Positions 1 to 5,796 of a stretch of DNA of 5,805 bases are shown one piece after another. The notes under the pieces were generated by a model that saw only the letters and a list, made by a program, of their open reading frames with translations, was not told the DNA's origin and made no database searches. Origin of the DNA: Muribaculaceae bacterium (GTDB lineage: Bacteria; Bacteroidota; Bacteroidia; Bacteroidales; Muribaculaceae); NCBI GenBank assembly GCA_017619255.1, contig JAFZSS010000252.1, forward strand, positions 1-5,805. Direction: 5' to 3'. Numbering within the stretch: the first letter of the stretch is position 1; each line of letters begins with the position of its first letter. Position numbers and translations under genes: made by a program.

Positions 1-321
1 AAGGTGCGTGTTATCATCAAGGTGAACAAGGACATGGACTATGTCACCATGACCGACGAACGCGCCGCCTGCTTCGAGCCGGTTGACCAGCTCTCGGGCT
101 ACCGCAGCGAGGACCGCACCTGGTTCTACCTCGAGACCAAGGACAGCCAGACCAATGTCTTCTTCAACAGTCTGGACAAGGGCACGCACATCATCGGTTA
201 TGATGTTTGGGTGACCAATCCCGGCGAGTTCACCTCGGGCATCGCCACCATCCAGTGCCAGTATGCCCCGCAACTGAGCGCCCACAGCGCCGGCAAGACC
301 ATCCTGGTCGAGGAGAAATAA
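1..321 (+). CDS. Alpha-2-macroglobulin family protein, C-terminal end (partial, start outside window)
   Basis: An open frame enters from the left edge and ends at the TAA at 319-321, giving the last 106 residues of a larger protein. The GTG at position 4 is an internal valine codon rather than a start, because the frame is already open at base 1. The peptide resembles the C-terminal domain of large bacterial alpha-2-macroglobulins as found in Bacteroidales. Recognisable features are an RAACFEPVDQLSGY stretch, a TKDSQTNVFF stretch, a KGTHIIGYDVWVTNPGEF strand pattern, and the closing GIATIQCQYAP motif. Known family members are envelope-associated, macroglobulin-fold proteins thought to trap or bind proteases. 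No thioester motif can be judged because that part lies upstream. The family call rests on remembered motif similarity, so the exact subfamily is uncertain. Confidence 0.8.
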   Translation, partial: KVRVIIKVNKDMDYVTMTDERAACFEPVDQLSGYRSEDRTWFYLETKDSQTNVFFNSLDKGTHIIGYDVWVTNPGEFTSGIATIQCQYAPQLSAHSAGKTILVEEK

Positions 322-323
322 AC

Positions 324-340
324 CCAGGTCATAGACCTGG
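324..340 (+). other. Short perfect stem-loop just after the alpha-2-macroglobulin stop codon
   Basis: CCAGGTC (324-330) and GACCTGG (334-340) are perfect reverse complements around a 3-base loop, ATA. The structure begins three bases after the stop codon. No T-run follows (the next bases are AGAGGCAAAAATG), so it is not a classical intrinsic terminator. It could protect the mRNA 3' end or stall polymerase ahead of the larger hairpin at 381-444. Confidence 0.5.
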
Positions 341-380
341 AGAGGCAAAAATGCATTAGGATTTTTGCGTTCTATCCATT

Positions 381-444
381 AAAATGACTTGTAAAAATAT
401 CATGCTGATTTTCAACGGCTTGATATTTTTACAGGTCATTTTTT
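381..444. terminator. Long hairpin, probable terminator of the alpha-2-macroglobulin gene, possibly bidirectional
   Basis: The 22 bases at 381-402 are the reverse complement of 421-442 with a single difference, which would be a G-U pair in RNA. An 18-base loop (403-420) separates the arms. On the plus strand the right arm runs into TTTTTT (439-444), and on the minus strand the left arm ends in TTTT, so it could stop transcription both ways. The stem is long and AT-rich compared with most intrinsic terminators, so it could also be a small palindromic repeat that happens to sit here. Confidence 0.6.
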
Positions 445-524
445 GAAAAGTATGAGGTCAAAAAAACAACAATTTATTCAAATGAAAATTTGAATTTTCC
501 TAATAGAAATAGTAGGCTTGTGGG

Positions 525-532
525 TAATTTTG
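525..532 (+). promoter_or_regulatory. Possible Bacteroidetes -7 promoter box in the long spacer
   Basis: TAATTTTG fits the Bacteroidetes -7 consensus TAnnTTTG. No good TTTG box lies 19-21 bases upstream, so the call is weak. A 16-bp dyad (GAAAATT, TG, AATTTTC; 484-499) sits about 25 bases upstream and could be an operator or chance AT-rich symmetry. If active, transcription would start near 539 and run toward the hairpin at 727-758. Confidence 0.25.
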
Positions 533-538
533 CATCGC

Positions 539-758
539 AAACGACTTTCAACAAGTTTTCAATATAGATTTTCGCTACCGAAGCGACATACATTCAATTC
601 GGGACACATAAAGACAATAATCTTTTGATGGTAGTTAATGTTGATTAAATAATTAGATGATTAAAGCCCAACCTTAAATTTTGATCTAATCCAATAAGAA
701 ACGCAAGCAATAAAAACATGAGAATTAACGGCATCTGCGCGAGCAGCCGCCGTTTTTT
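539..758 (+). ncRNA. Candidate small RNA of unknown family (promoter-like box to intrinsic terminator)
   Basis: This interval is bounded by a TAnnTTTG box (525-532) and a hairpin plus T-run (727-758), and no reading frame in it looks coding on the plus strand. Inside are two short hairpins: TCGCT/AGCGA at 572-576 and 582-586, and AAAGA/TCTTT at 610-614 and 621-625. I do not recognise a known RNA family. The 5' and 3' ends do not pair well, which argues against a 6S-like fold. The boundaries are inferred from the flanking signals only. Confidence 0.25.
727..758 (+). terminator. Intrinsic terminator-like hairpin inside the long spacer
   Basis: AACGGC (727-732) pairs with GCCGTT (749-754). Inside it, CTGC (735-738) pairs with GCAG (743-746) across a GCGA loop, which is a GNRA-type tetraloop. 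A TTTTTT run (753-758) follows directly. This is the layout of a plus-strand rho-independent terminator, yet no protein gene ends here. It therefore hints at a short non-coding transcript upstream, or at a premature stop site in a long leader. Confidence 0.5.
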
Positions 759-912
759 GTTTGCCGTCACACAAAAACGCGTTATCGGTCCCGGCGTCAC
801 TGCGTGACTTGGGCAAGACAGGCGGCGCCTCGGGAATGTTCAAACAAAAAACCACGGTTTTTGTTTGGCATTCCTCTCGGGTTTGATAAATTCCTCACGC
901 TCATCAAAACCC
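751..912. repeat. Cluster of imperfect inverted repeats upstream of pfkA
   Basis: Four dyads follow each other. CGTTTTTTGT (751-760) pairs with ACAAAAACG (771-779). GTCAC/GTGAC lies at 796-808 with a 3-base loop. GGAATG...AAACC (833-853) pairs with GGTTTTTGTTTGGCATTCC (856-874). GGGTTTGAT (879-887) pairs with ATCAAAACCC (903-912). All except the short GTCAC/GTGAC pair carry small bulges. Base composition shifts sharply to GC-rich patches inside an AT-rich spacer. I suspect a dispersed palindromic element or a structured RNA, but copy number cannot be judged from one window. Confidence 0.4.
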
Positions 913-960
913 ATATTAGTTTAATATTGATTTTGAGTTCGCTTAATCGGAATTTTGCAC

Positions 961-968
961 TATCTTTG
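961..968 (+). promoter_or_regulatory. pfkA promoter, -7 box
   Basis: TATCTTTG is a full match to the Bacteroidetes -7 consensus TAnnTTTG, placed 29 bases before the pfkA start codon. The upstream -33 region is weak: a TTTTG at 931-935 is slightly too far, and GTTC near 937-940 is at the right distance. Transcription would start near 975, giving a leader of about 20-25 bases. A small dyad, ATATTA/TAATAT (913-927), lies upstream and is of unknown meaning. Confidence 0.6.
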
Positions 969-997
969 CAACAATAAAACAAGAGGAGATTTCTATT

Positions 998-1987
998 ATG
1001 GCAACGACCAAGGCAATCAAAACTATCGGCGTGTTGACCTCGGGCGGCGATGCCCCAGGCATGAATGCCGCAATTCGTGCGGTCACCCGCTCGGCGATTT
1101 TCAATGGTTTTAAGGTGAAAGGCATCTACCGCGGCTACAAGGGTTTGGTGAACAACGAGATCGTGGATTTCAAGACCTACCATGTATCCAACATCATCCA
1201 TCATGGCGGCACCATCCTCAAGACGGCGCGCTGCAGCGAGTTCAAGACCGCCGAAGGGCGACAGCAAGCCTACAAGAACCTGAAGAAGAACGGCATCGAC
1301 GCGCTGGTGGTCATCGGCGGTGACGGCACGCTGAGCGGCGCCAAACAGTTTGCGAGTGAGTATGACATACCCATCGTGGGGCTGCCGGGCACCATCGACA
1401 ACGACCTCTACGGCACCGACCACACCATCGGTTACGACACGGCGCTGAACACTATCATGTGGTGTGTGGACCGCATCCGCGACACCGCCGCCAGCCATGA
1501 GCGTCTGTTCTTCATCGAGGTGATGGGCCGTGAGGCGGGTTTCCTGGCGCTGAACGGCGCCCTCGCCTGTGGCGCCGAGGCAGCCATCATCCCCGAGATT
1601 TCCATCGAGCAGGACCAACTGGCCGAACTGATCCAGAACGGCTTCCGTGAGAGCAAGGGCTCTGCCATTGTCCTGGTTGCCGAGAGTCCCGTCACCGGAG
1701 GCGCTATGGGCCTGGCCGAGCGTGTGCGCAAGGAGTATCCGCAGTATGACGTGAGGGTGACCATCCTGGGACACCTGCAACGCGGCGGCTCTCCCACCGC
1801 CATGGACCGTATCCTGGCCTCCCGCATGGGCGCGGCAGCCATCGACGCGTTGCTCGAGGGCCAACGCAACATCATGATCGGCGATGATGACGAGAGAATC
1901 GTGTATGTGCCGTTCAGCAAGGCTATCCGCCAGAACAAGCCCATCGACCGCGACCTGCTCGAGACGCTCAAGCGCCTGTCGCTATAA
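998..1987 (+). CDS. pfkA: ATP-dependent 6-phosphofructokinase
   Basis: The 329-residue cytoplasmic enzyme phosphorylates fructose 6-phosphate to fructose 1,6-bisphosphate, the committed step of glycolysis. Visible signatures are the nucleotide-binding [14 protein letters not shown] (14-27), GGDGT (107-111), PGTIDND (130-136) with catalytic Asp134, MGREAG (176-181), and the substrate loop [11 protein letters not shown] (258-268). Gly110 in GGDGT and Gly131 in PGTIDND mark the ATP-using type; pyrophosphate-using relatives usually have Asp and Lys at these sites. The length is normal for a bacterial PfkA (about 320 residues). The ATG at 998 is supported by AAGAGGAG at 981-988, nine bases upstream, and by a TATCTTTG box. 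The gene stands alone, between a long spacer and convergent DUF805 genes. Bacteroidales often carry more than one PFK, so this may be one paralogue. Confidence 0.97.
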   Translation: MATTKAIKTIGVLTSGGDAPGMNAAIRAVTRSAIFNGFKVKGIYRGYKGLVNNEIVDFKTYHVSNIIHHGGTILKTARCSEFKTAEGRQQAYKNLKKNGIDALVVIGGDGTLSGAKQFASEYDIPIVGLPGTIDNDLYGTDHTIGYDTALNTIMWCVDRIRDTAASHERLFFIEVMGREAGFLALNGALACGAEAAIIPEISIEQDQLAELIQNGFRESKGSAIVLVAESPVTGGAMGLAERVRKEYPQYDVRVTILGHLQRGGSPTAMDRILASRMGAAAIDALLEGQRNIMIGDDDERIVYVPFSKAIRQNKPIDRDLLETLKRLSL

Positions 1988-2011
1988 CCGGCCGAGGGAT
2001 AGAACAAAGAT

Positions 2012-2045
2012 GGCTCACCGACAATCAGCCGATTGACAGTGAGCC
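2012..2045. terminator. Shared hairpin terminator between pfkA and the convergent DUF805 genes
   Basis: GGCTCAC (2012-2018) pairs with GTGAGCC (2039-2045). Inside, CAATC (2022-2026) pairs with GATTG (2031-2035) around a 4-base loop. The plus-strand tail TTCTTCTTATATC and the minus-strand tail ATCTTTGTTCTATC are both T-rich but interrupted. The hairpin lies 25 bases after the pfkA stop and 23 bases beyond the end of the minus-strand gene, so it can serve both transcripts. Confidence 0.7.
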
Positions 2046-2067
2046 TTCTTCTTATATCTTTACTTGA

Positions 2068-2103
2068 TTACTGATACTTGGGCGAAGGACCGTATTTGTT
2101 CTC
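2068..2103. repeat. Direct repeat, 3' ends of the DUF805 genes (unit 1; unit 2 at 2790-2825)
   Basis: The 36 bases at 2068-2103 and 2790-2825 encode the same last 11 residues plus stop and match at 34 positions. A second shared block, covering the FKGRARRSEYWWF region (about 2552-2598 and 3217-3263), differs at only 4 of 47 positions. Identity at synonymous sites suggests tandem duplication or gene conversion rather than protein-level constraint alone. Confidence 0.7.
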
Positions 2104-2757
2104 TTCACGGCTGCTGTCGAGCAGGGTGAAAACCAGCAAAACGATGCCCAAGGCAAATGACGCTATTGAAACAATTCCCAATGTAGCCACAATACCGGGG
2201 TTATTTTCTATAAGAACCTGCATCACCTCGGTTTGGGTAATATAGCCACTCCCCATTAAATCAAATAACGGGACCATAATAAAGGCATACAGAGCCAAAT
2301 AAATGAGGCCCAAGACCAGCGACAGGACAACCCACCAGCCGCTCTTGCCGGTATCGTGCAAGCGACGCGTCAAAACGGCATACTGCGGTATCACGACGAA
2401 CAATAACGGCAGCAACAAGACAAGGCATATGATGACGGCAGCGGTACCCGCCATAGCAGCTGTATTGCCCTGCGACAAGAATGCGATGATGAATGCCGAC
2501 ACGATGGAGCCGACAAATGTCCACACCACAGCAACGAGGAAAACGAAGAGGACAAACCACCAGTACTCGCTGCGACGGGCACGACCCTTGAAATCAAAAT
2601 ATTTCTTGAAACAGGTCTTTATAGCCTCGCCAAATGACATCTGTGGCCTGACCTGAGGCTGATAGGGCTGCTGATATTGCGGCTGATACTGGTATGGCTG
2701 CTGGTACTGCTGCGGCCCATTAAACTCAGGAGGCTGTTGATTCATATTCTGATCCAT
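2068..2757 (-). CDS. DUF805 family inner-membrane protein (copy A)
   Basis: This 229-residue membrane protein belongs to the DUF805 (YhaH/YhaI-like) family, whose function is not known. Residues 1-39 are rich in Gln, Pro and Tyr, with a repeating YQQPYQYQPQ pattern, and probably form a flexible cytoplasmic tail. The family signature follows: FKGRARRSEYWWFVLF (56-71), then TRRLHDTGKSGWW (130-142). Hydrophobic stretches at about 68-94, 106-128, 143-165 and 190-213 suggest four membrane spans. The protein ends in ENKYGPSPKYQ. The ATG at 2757 has no clear Shine-Dalgarno, as is common in Bacteroidetes. It lies 32 bases behind copy B and is probably co-transcribed with it. The two copies share the signature and the C-terminal tail almost exactly, while the spans between differ. 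Confidence 0.88.
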   Translation of the reverse strand: MDQNMNQQPPEFNGPQQYQQPYQYQPQYQQPYQPQVRPQMSFGEAIKTCFKKYFDFKGRARRSEYWWFVLFVFLVAVVWTFVGSIVSAFIIAFLSQGNTAAMAGTAAVIICLVLLLPLLFVVIPQYAVLTRRLHDTGKSGWWVVLSLVLGLIYLALYAFIMVPLFDLMGSGYITQTEVMQVLIENNPGIVATLGIVSIASFALGIVLLVFTLLDSSREENKYGPSPKYQ

Positions 2758-2789
2758 AACAATAAGGTTTAAAGGTTATTTTTCAGGAA

Positions 2790-3401
2790 TTACTGATACT
2801 TGGGGGAAGGACCGTACTTGTTCTCGCCCCACTTGCTGTCCATCACCGAGAAAACCAGGGTGATAATAAAGAACAGCAATGCAGCCAAGCAAGAAAACAA
2901 GTACACGGTAGCAGCACCCTGATTGTCCTGTACCGCATCGGCCATGATTTTAGCCAACTCCCCGTAACTGCCCTCGCCCTGGAGCTGACCAAGGTAAGGA
3001 TAGAGAATGTACATCACCGCGCCATAGGCCAAGACCAATGACAGTCCATACAGGAAGACCCACCAGCCACTATGGCCACGGTCATGCAGGCGACGCGTCA
3101 ATGCCGCCAACATCGGGATGAGCAGGATGAGACCTATTACCATGCCAACGACGCTGAGCATCGGCAGGAAGAGACTCAAGGAGCTGAACACCGAAGAAAC
3201 GATAATCGTGAAAAGCACAAACCACCAGTACTCGCTGCGGCGCGCACGGCCCTTGAAATTAAAGAATTTATTGAGACAGTTCTTGACGGCCGTCACGGGA
3301 TCCAACATCGGACTCGCCGACACACGGGGTTGATACTGCGGAGCGGGTTGTTGCCCTTGCTGCGGATTGAATACAGGGGGTTGCGGTTGATTCTGTTCCA
3401 T
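2790..3401 (-). CDS. DUF805 family inner-membrane protein (copy B)
   Basis: This 203-residue protein is a paralogue of the gene downstream of it. A Gln/Pro-rich tail (1-31) precedes FKGRARRSEYWWFVLF (49-64) and TRRLHDRGHSGWW (102-114). Likely spans are at about 61-79, 82-101, 115-137 and 166-187, and the C-terminus is again ENKYGPSPKYQ. The frame stays open upstream to 3713, but I chose the ATG at 3401. The MEQNQPQPP start matches copy A (MDQNMNQQPP), the longer form would run into menA on the other strand, and a TATTTTTG promoter box sits at 3439-3446. It appears to be the first gene of a two-gene operon. The function is unknown, and nothing nearby indicates a substrate or partner. Confidence 0.88.
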   Translation of the reverse strand: MEQNQPQPPVFNPQQGQQPAPQYQPRVSASPMLDPVTAVKNCLNKFFNFKGRARRSEYWWFVLFTIIVSSVFSSLSLFLPMLSVVGMVIGLILLIPMLAALTRRLHDRGHSGWWVFLYGLSLVLAYGAVMYILYPYLGQLQGEGSYGELAKIMADAVQDNQGAATVYLFSCLAALLFFIITLVFSVMDSKWGENKYGPSPKYQ

Positions 3402-3438
3402 AATGTCGATAGTATTAATGAGAAAACTTATTTGGTCA

Positions 3439-3446
3439 CAAAAATA
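3439..3446 (-). promoter_or_regulatory. Promoter of the DUF805 gene pair, -7 box
   Basis: Read on the minus strand the bases are TATTTTTG, a full match to TAnnTTTG. A TTG lies 22 bases upstream, close to the usual -33 spacing. Transcription would start near 3432, giving a leader of about 30 bases before the ATG at 3401. Confidence 0.5.
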
Positions 3447-3479
3447 GGAATAAATCGGCAAACCAAGGCAATCTTTTTG

Positions 3480-3487
3480 TAATTTTG
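3480..3487 (+). promoter_or_regulatory. Promoter of menA-queA, -7 box
   Basis: TAATTTTG fits TAnnTTTG and sits 25 bases before the menA ATG. No TTTG is present at the expected -33 distance. The box lies 33 bases from the divergent DUF805 box, so the two promoters may compete or share a regulator. Confidence 0.5.
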
Positions 3488-3512
3488 TATCCTCATTCAC
3501 AGAACAAGGAGC

Positions 3513-4424
3513 ATGAATCGACAATTGAAGATATGGCTGGAGTGTTTCAGGCTGCGCACGCTGCCCGTATCGTTGAGCGGTGTAATCATCGCCATCGGCC
3601 TGGCCAAGTGGTTGGGGCACTTCCATTGGAAACCCGCGGTGTTGTGCCTGGTGTTCGCGCTGTTGGCGCAAATCGTTTCCAACACCGCCAACGAGTATTT
3701 TGACTACCTGCACGGCGCCGACAAGCCGGGCCGCGTGGGTCCGCGCCGCGGCGTCACCGAGGGCGACATCAGCCCCAAGACATTGAGGAATGTGACCTTC
3801 GGGTTGCTGGCGCTAGCCGGTGTGGTGGGCTGCTGTCTCATCCCCTATGGCGGCTGGTGGCTGCTGCCCGTGGGCCTTGTCATCGCCCTGGCGGCTCTCG
3901 CCTACAGCACGGGCCCTTACCCCCTGTCCTACCACGGCTTGGGCGAACTGATGGTCTTCATCTTCTTCGGCCTGGTACCCGTCAATCTCACCTACTATGT
4001 GCAGGCCTTGCAGTTTAACCCGCTGGTGATCATGATGTCCATCACCATCGGGCTGTTGGGCGTCAATGTGTTGCTGGTGAACAACTACCGCGATGTGGAG
4101 GACGACCGCGAAGCCGGCAAGCGCACCTCGGTGGTCATCTTCGGCCGCCAGCCCGCCTCCCTCGCCTACCTCATCAACGGCTACGCCGGCATGGGCATGC
4201 TCAGCGCCTTGTGGGTCATGATTGCCGTGCGCTGGGGCATCGGGCGCTCACTGCCCGTGTGGACCCTCGCCGTCCCCGTCCTCTACCTGGTGATGCACAC
4301 CTTCACTTGGTACAAGCTCACCCGCCGAGACGGTGCCGCGCTGAATCCCCTGTTGGGCGAGACAGCCCGCAACATGCTCATCTTCACATTGTTGTTAACG
4401 ATTATCCTCATCATCTATTCCTAA
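3513..4424 (+). CDS. menA: 1,4-dihydroxy-2-naphthoate polyprenyltransferase
   Basis: This integral membrane UbiA-family enzyme of 303 residues attaches the polyprenyl side chain to 1,4-dihydroxy-2-naphthoate, giving demethylmenaquinone for anaerobic respiration. The first Asp-rich motif is NTANEYFDYLHGAD (57-70), followed by GRVGPRRG (73-80). YSTGPYPLSYHGLGE lies at 131-145. The second Asp motif is NNYRDVEDDREAGKRT (190-205), and the C-terminal LNPLLGETARN (277-287) is typical of MenA. About eight to nine hydrophobic segments fit the family fold. The ATG at 3513 is the only plausible start, and the FRLRTLP stretch close behind it aligns with family N-termini. The AAGGAG at 3506-3511 is unusually close (one base). 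It is followed by queA after 5 bases; other men genes are not in this window. A different UbiA substrate is possible but less likely. Confidence 0.92.
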   Translation: MNRQLKIWLECFRLRTLPVSLSGVIIAIGLAKWLGHFHWKPAVLCLVFALLAQIVSNTANEYFDYLHGADKPGRVGPRRGVTEGDISPKTLRNVTFGLLALAGVVGCCLIPYGGWWLLPVGLVIALAALAYSTGPYPLSYHGLGELMVFIFFGLVPVNLTYYVQALQFNPLVIMMSITIGLLGVNVLLVNNYRDVEDDREAGKRTSVVIFGRQPASLAYLINGYAGMGMLSALWVMIAVRWGIGRSLPVWTLAVPVLYLVMHTFTWYKLTRRDGAALNPLLGETARNMLIFTLLLTIILIIYS

Positions 4425-4429
4425 AGACA

Positions 4430-5665
4430 ATGGCTCTGATTGACGACATACGCGCCCTGCGCATCGCCGACTATGACTATCCCCTGCCCGACGAACGCAT
4501 CGCCAAGCACCCCCTGACACAGAGGGAGCAATGCAAACTCTTATATTATAAAGGTGGAAACATCGAGGAGCGCCGCTTCTGGGAAGTGCCGTCGCTGCTG
4601 CCCGAGCGCTCCACGCTCATTTATAACAACACGCGCGTGATCAATGCGCGCCTCAGGTTCCGCAAGGAGACCGGCTCGACGATTGAGATTTTCTGCCTGG
4701 AGCCGGTGCTGCCACGGGATTACGAGCAGATTTTCCAAACCACTGGCCATTGCGTGTGGCAATGTCTGGTGGGCAACAGCAAGCGCTGGAAACAGGGCGC
4801 ACTCACGCAAACCGTCACCGTTGAGGACCGTGAAGTGACCCTTGCCGCCACCCGTGGCGAGCAACGCGGCAACGCATGGGAAATCGCCTTTGACTGGGAC
4901 GGCGCCGAGGGGCAGATTACCTTTGCCGATGTGCTCAATGCCATCGGCGAGATTCCCATCCCGCCCTACCTGAACCGTGGCACCGAGGCCAGCGACTCGA
5001 CCGACTACCAGACGGTGTACAGCCACATCGACGGCAGCGTCGCCGCCCCGACGGCAGGCCTTCACTTCACCGACGAGGTGCTTGCCGAGTGTGACCGCCG
5101 TGGCATCACGCGGCGCGAGCTCACGCTGCATGTGGGCGCCGGCACTTTCCAACCCGTCAAGAGCGAGCACATCGGTGACCACCCGATGCACTACGAGTTC
5201 ATCAGTGTGCCCCGCAATGTCATCCAGGACATCATCAACGCCCCTGGGCCTATTATCGCCGTCGGCACGACAAGCGTTCGCACCCTTGAGAGCCTGTATT
5301 ATATCGGACAAATCCTGGAGGAGCATCCCGATGCCGACGAGGAGGCGCTCACGGTCACCCAATGGATGCCCTATACCACACCATGTGAAATCACCACGGC
5401 AAAGGCGCTGCAGAACATCGTCGATTACCTGGACCGACACCATGCCGACACTTACATGGGCAGCACCCAGCTGATGATTGCACCGGGCTTCAAGTACCGC
5501 ATCGTGGACGGCATGATCACCAACTTCCACCAGCCGCAGTCCACGCTGCTGTTGCTGGTGGCCGCCTTTGTGGGCAATGACCAGTGGCGCGGCATGTATG
5601 ACTACGCCATGGAGCACGGTTTCCGCTTCCTGAGCTACGGCGACGCCCAACTGCTGCTGCGATAA
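4430..5665 (+). CDS. queA: S-adenosylmethionine:tRNA ribosyltransferase-isomerase (queuosine synthesis)
   Basis: This 411-residue cytoplasmic enzyme transfers and isomerises the ribose of S-adenosylmethionine onto preQ1 at tRNA position 34, making epoxyqueuosine. Family motifs run in order: LPDERIAKHPL (19-29), LIYNNTRVINARL (63-75), GEIPIPPYLNR (173-183), VAAPTAGLHF (204-213), LHVGAGTFQPV (233-243), AVGTTSVRTLES (277-288), TNFHQPQSTLL (364-374) and the closing FLSYGDAQLLL. The frame is open upstream to 4211, but that stretch overlaps menA. The ATG at 4430 begins MALIDDIRALRIADYDYPLP, as expected for the family. There is no clear ribosome binding site. The 5-base gap after the menA stop suggests translational coupling. 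E. coli QueA has about 356 residues; most of the extra length is an insertion at about 289-345. Confidence 0.96.
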   Translation: MALIDDIRALRIADYDYPLPDERIAKHPLTQREQCKLLYYKGGNIEERRFWEVPSLLPERSTLIYNNTRVINARLRFRKETGSTIEIFCLEPVLPRDYEQIFQTTGHCVWQCLVGNSKRWKQGALTQTVTVEDREVTLAATRGEQRGNAWEIAFDWDGAEGQITFADVLNAIGEIPIPPYLNRGTEASDSTDYQTVYSHIDGSVAAPTAGLHFTDEVLAECDRRGITRRELTLHVGAGTFQPVKSEHIGDHPMHYEFISVPRNVIQDIINAPGPIIAVGTTSVRTLESLYYIGQILEEHPDADEEALTVTQWMPYTTPCEITTAKALQNIVDYLDRHHADTYMGSTQLMIAPGFKYRIVDGMITNFHQPQSTLLLLVAAFVGNDQWRGMYDYAMEHGFRFLSYGDAQLLLR

Positions 5666-5673
5666 AAACAACT

Positions 5674-5700
5674 AAAAACTCCGAATAATCTGAGTTTTTT
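5674..5700 (+). terminator. Intrinsic terminator after queA
   Basis: AAAAACTC (5674-5681) and GAGTTTTT (5692-5699) are perfect reverse complements around a 10-base loop, and the right arm ends in a run of six T (5695-5700). It begins 8 bases after the queA stop codon. The A-run on the left arm means it could also work on the minus strand. Confidence 0.75.
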
Positions 5701-5727
5701 GAGGGCGTCCGCTCATTTTATAGTACA

Positions 5728-5796
5728 AATAATGCGAATGTCACCAATTTAGTGTGACCGATTCATCTATGAAATTAGGCGATTGGTCGCATTATT
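5728..5796. repeat. Nested inverted repeats at the right edge, function unknown
   Basis: AATAATGCGA (5728-5737) pairs with TCGCATTATT (5787-5796) to enclose the block. Inside, GTCAC (5740-5744) pairs with GTGAC (5754-5758), ATTCAT (5761-5766) pairs with ATGAA(A)T near 5769-5774, and ACCAAT (5743-5748) can alternatively pair with ATTGGT (5782-5787). No coding frame is visible. It could be a structured leader, a small palindromic element, or an operator region for a gene beyond the window. Confidence 0.4.

Noticed and set aside
796..808. GTCAC-TGC-GTGAC as a tRNA stem or operator
   Set aside because: There is no cloverleaf context, T-arm or acceptor stem around it. It is kept only as part of the inverted-repeat cluster.
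661..855. 64-residue minus-strand open frame in the spacer before pfkA
   Set aside because: It would start with GTG, has no ribosome binding site, lies across the inverted-repeat cluster and terminator-like hairpin, and resembles no family I recognise. It may be a chance frame within a repeated element.
797..1864. 355-codon minus-strand open frame
   Set aside because: It is antisense to most of pfkA, whose motifs are unmistakable. GC-rich codon bias commonly leaves an open antisense frame.
1432..2007. 191-codon minus-strand open frame
   Set aside because: It overlaps the 3' half of pfkA in antisense and the hydroxyl- and arginine-rich translation looks non-coding.
3072..3482. 136-codon plus-strand open frame
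   Set aside because: It is antisense to DUF805 copy B and its promoter, with a charged low-complexity translation and no recognisable motif.
3402..3713. N-terminal extension of DUF805 copy B to give 307 residues
   Set aside because: The extension overlaps the divergent menA start and the promoter region, and the added residues show no similarity to copy A, whereas the ATG at 3401 gives matching N-termini.
4211..4429. N-terminal extension of queA to give 484 residues
   Set aside because: It lies inside menA in another frame. The extra residues are rich in Arg, Pro and His with no family similarity, while the ATG at 4430 gives the normal QueA N-terminus.
4541..5671. 376-codon minus-strand open frame
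   Set aside because: It is antisense to queA and its translation shows no recognisable domain, so it is a shadow of the GC-rich coding strand.
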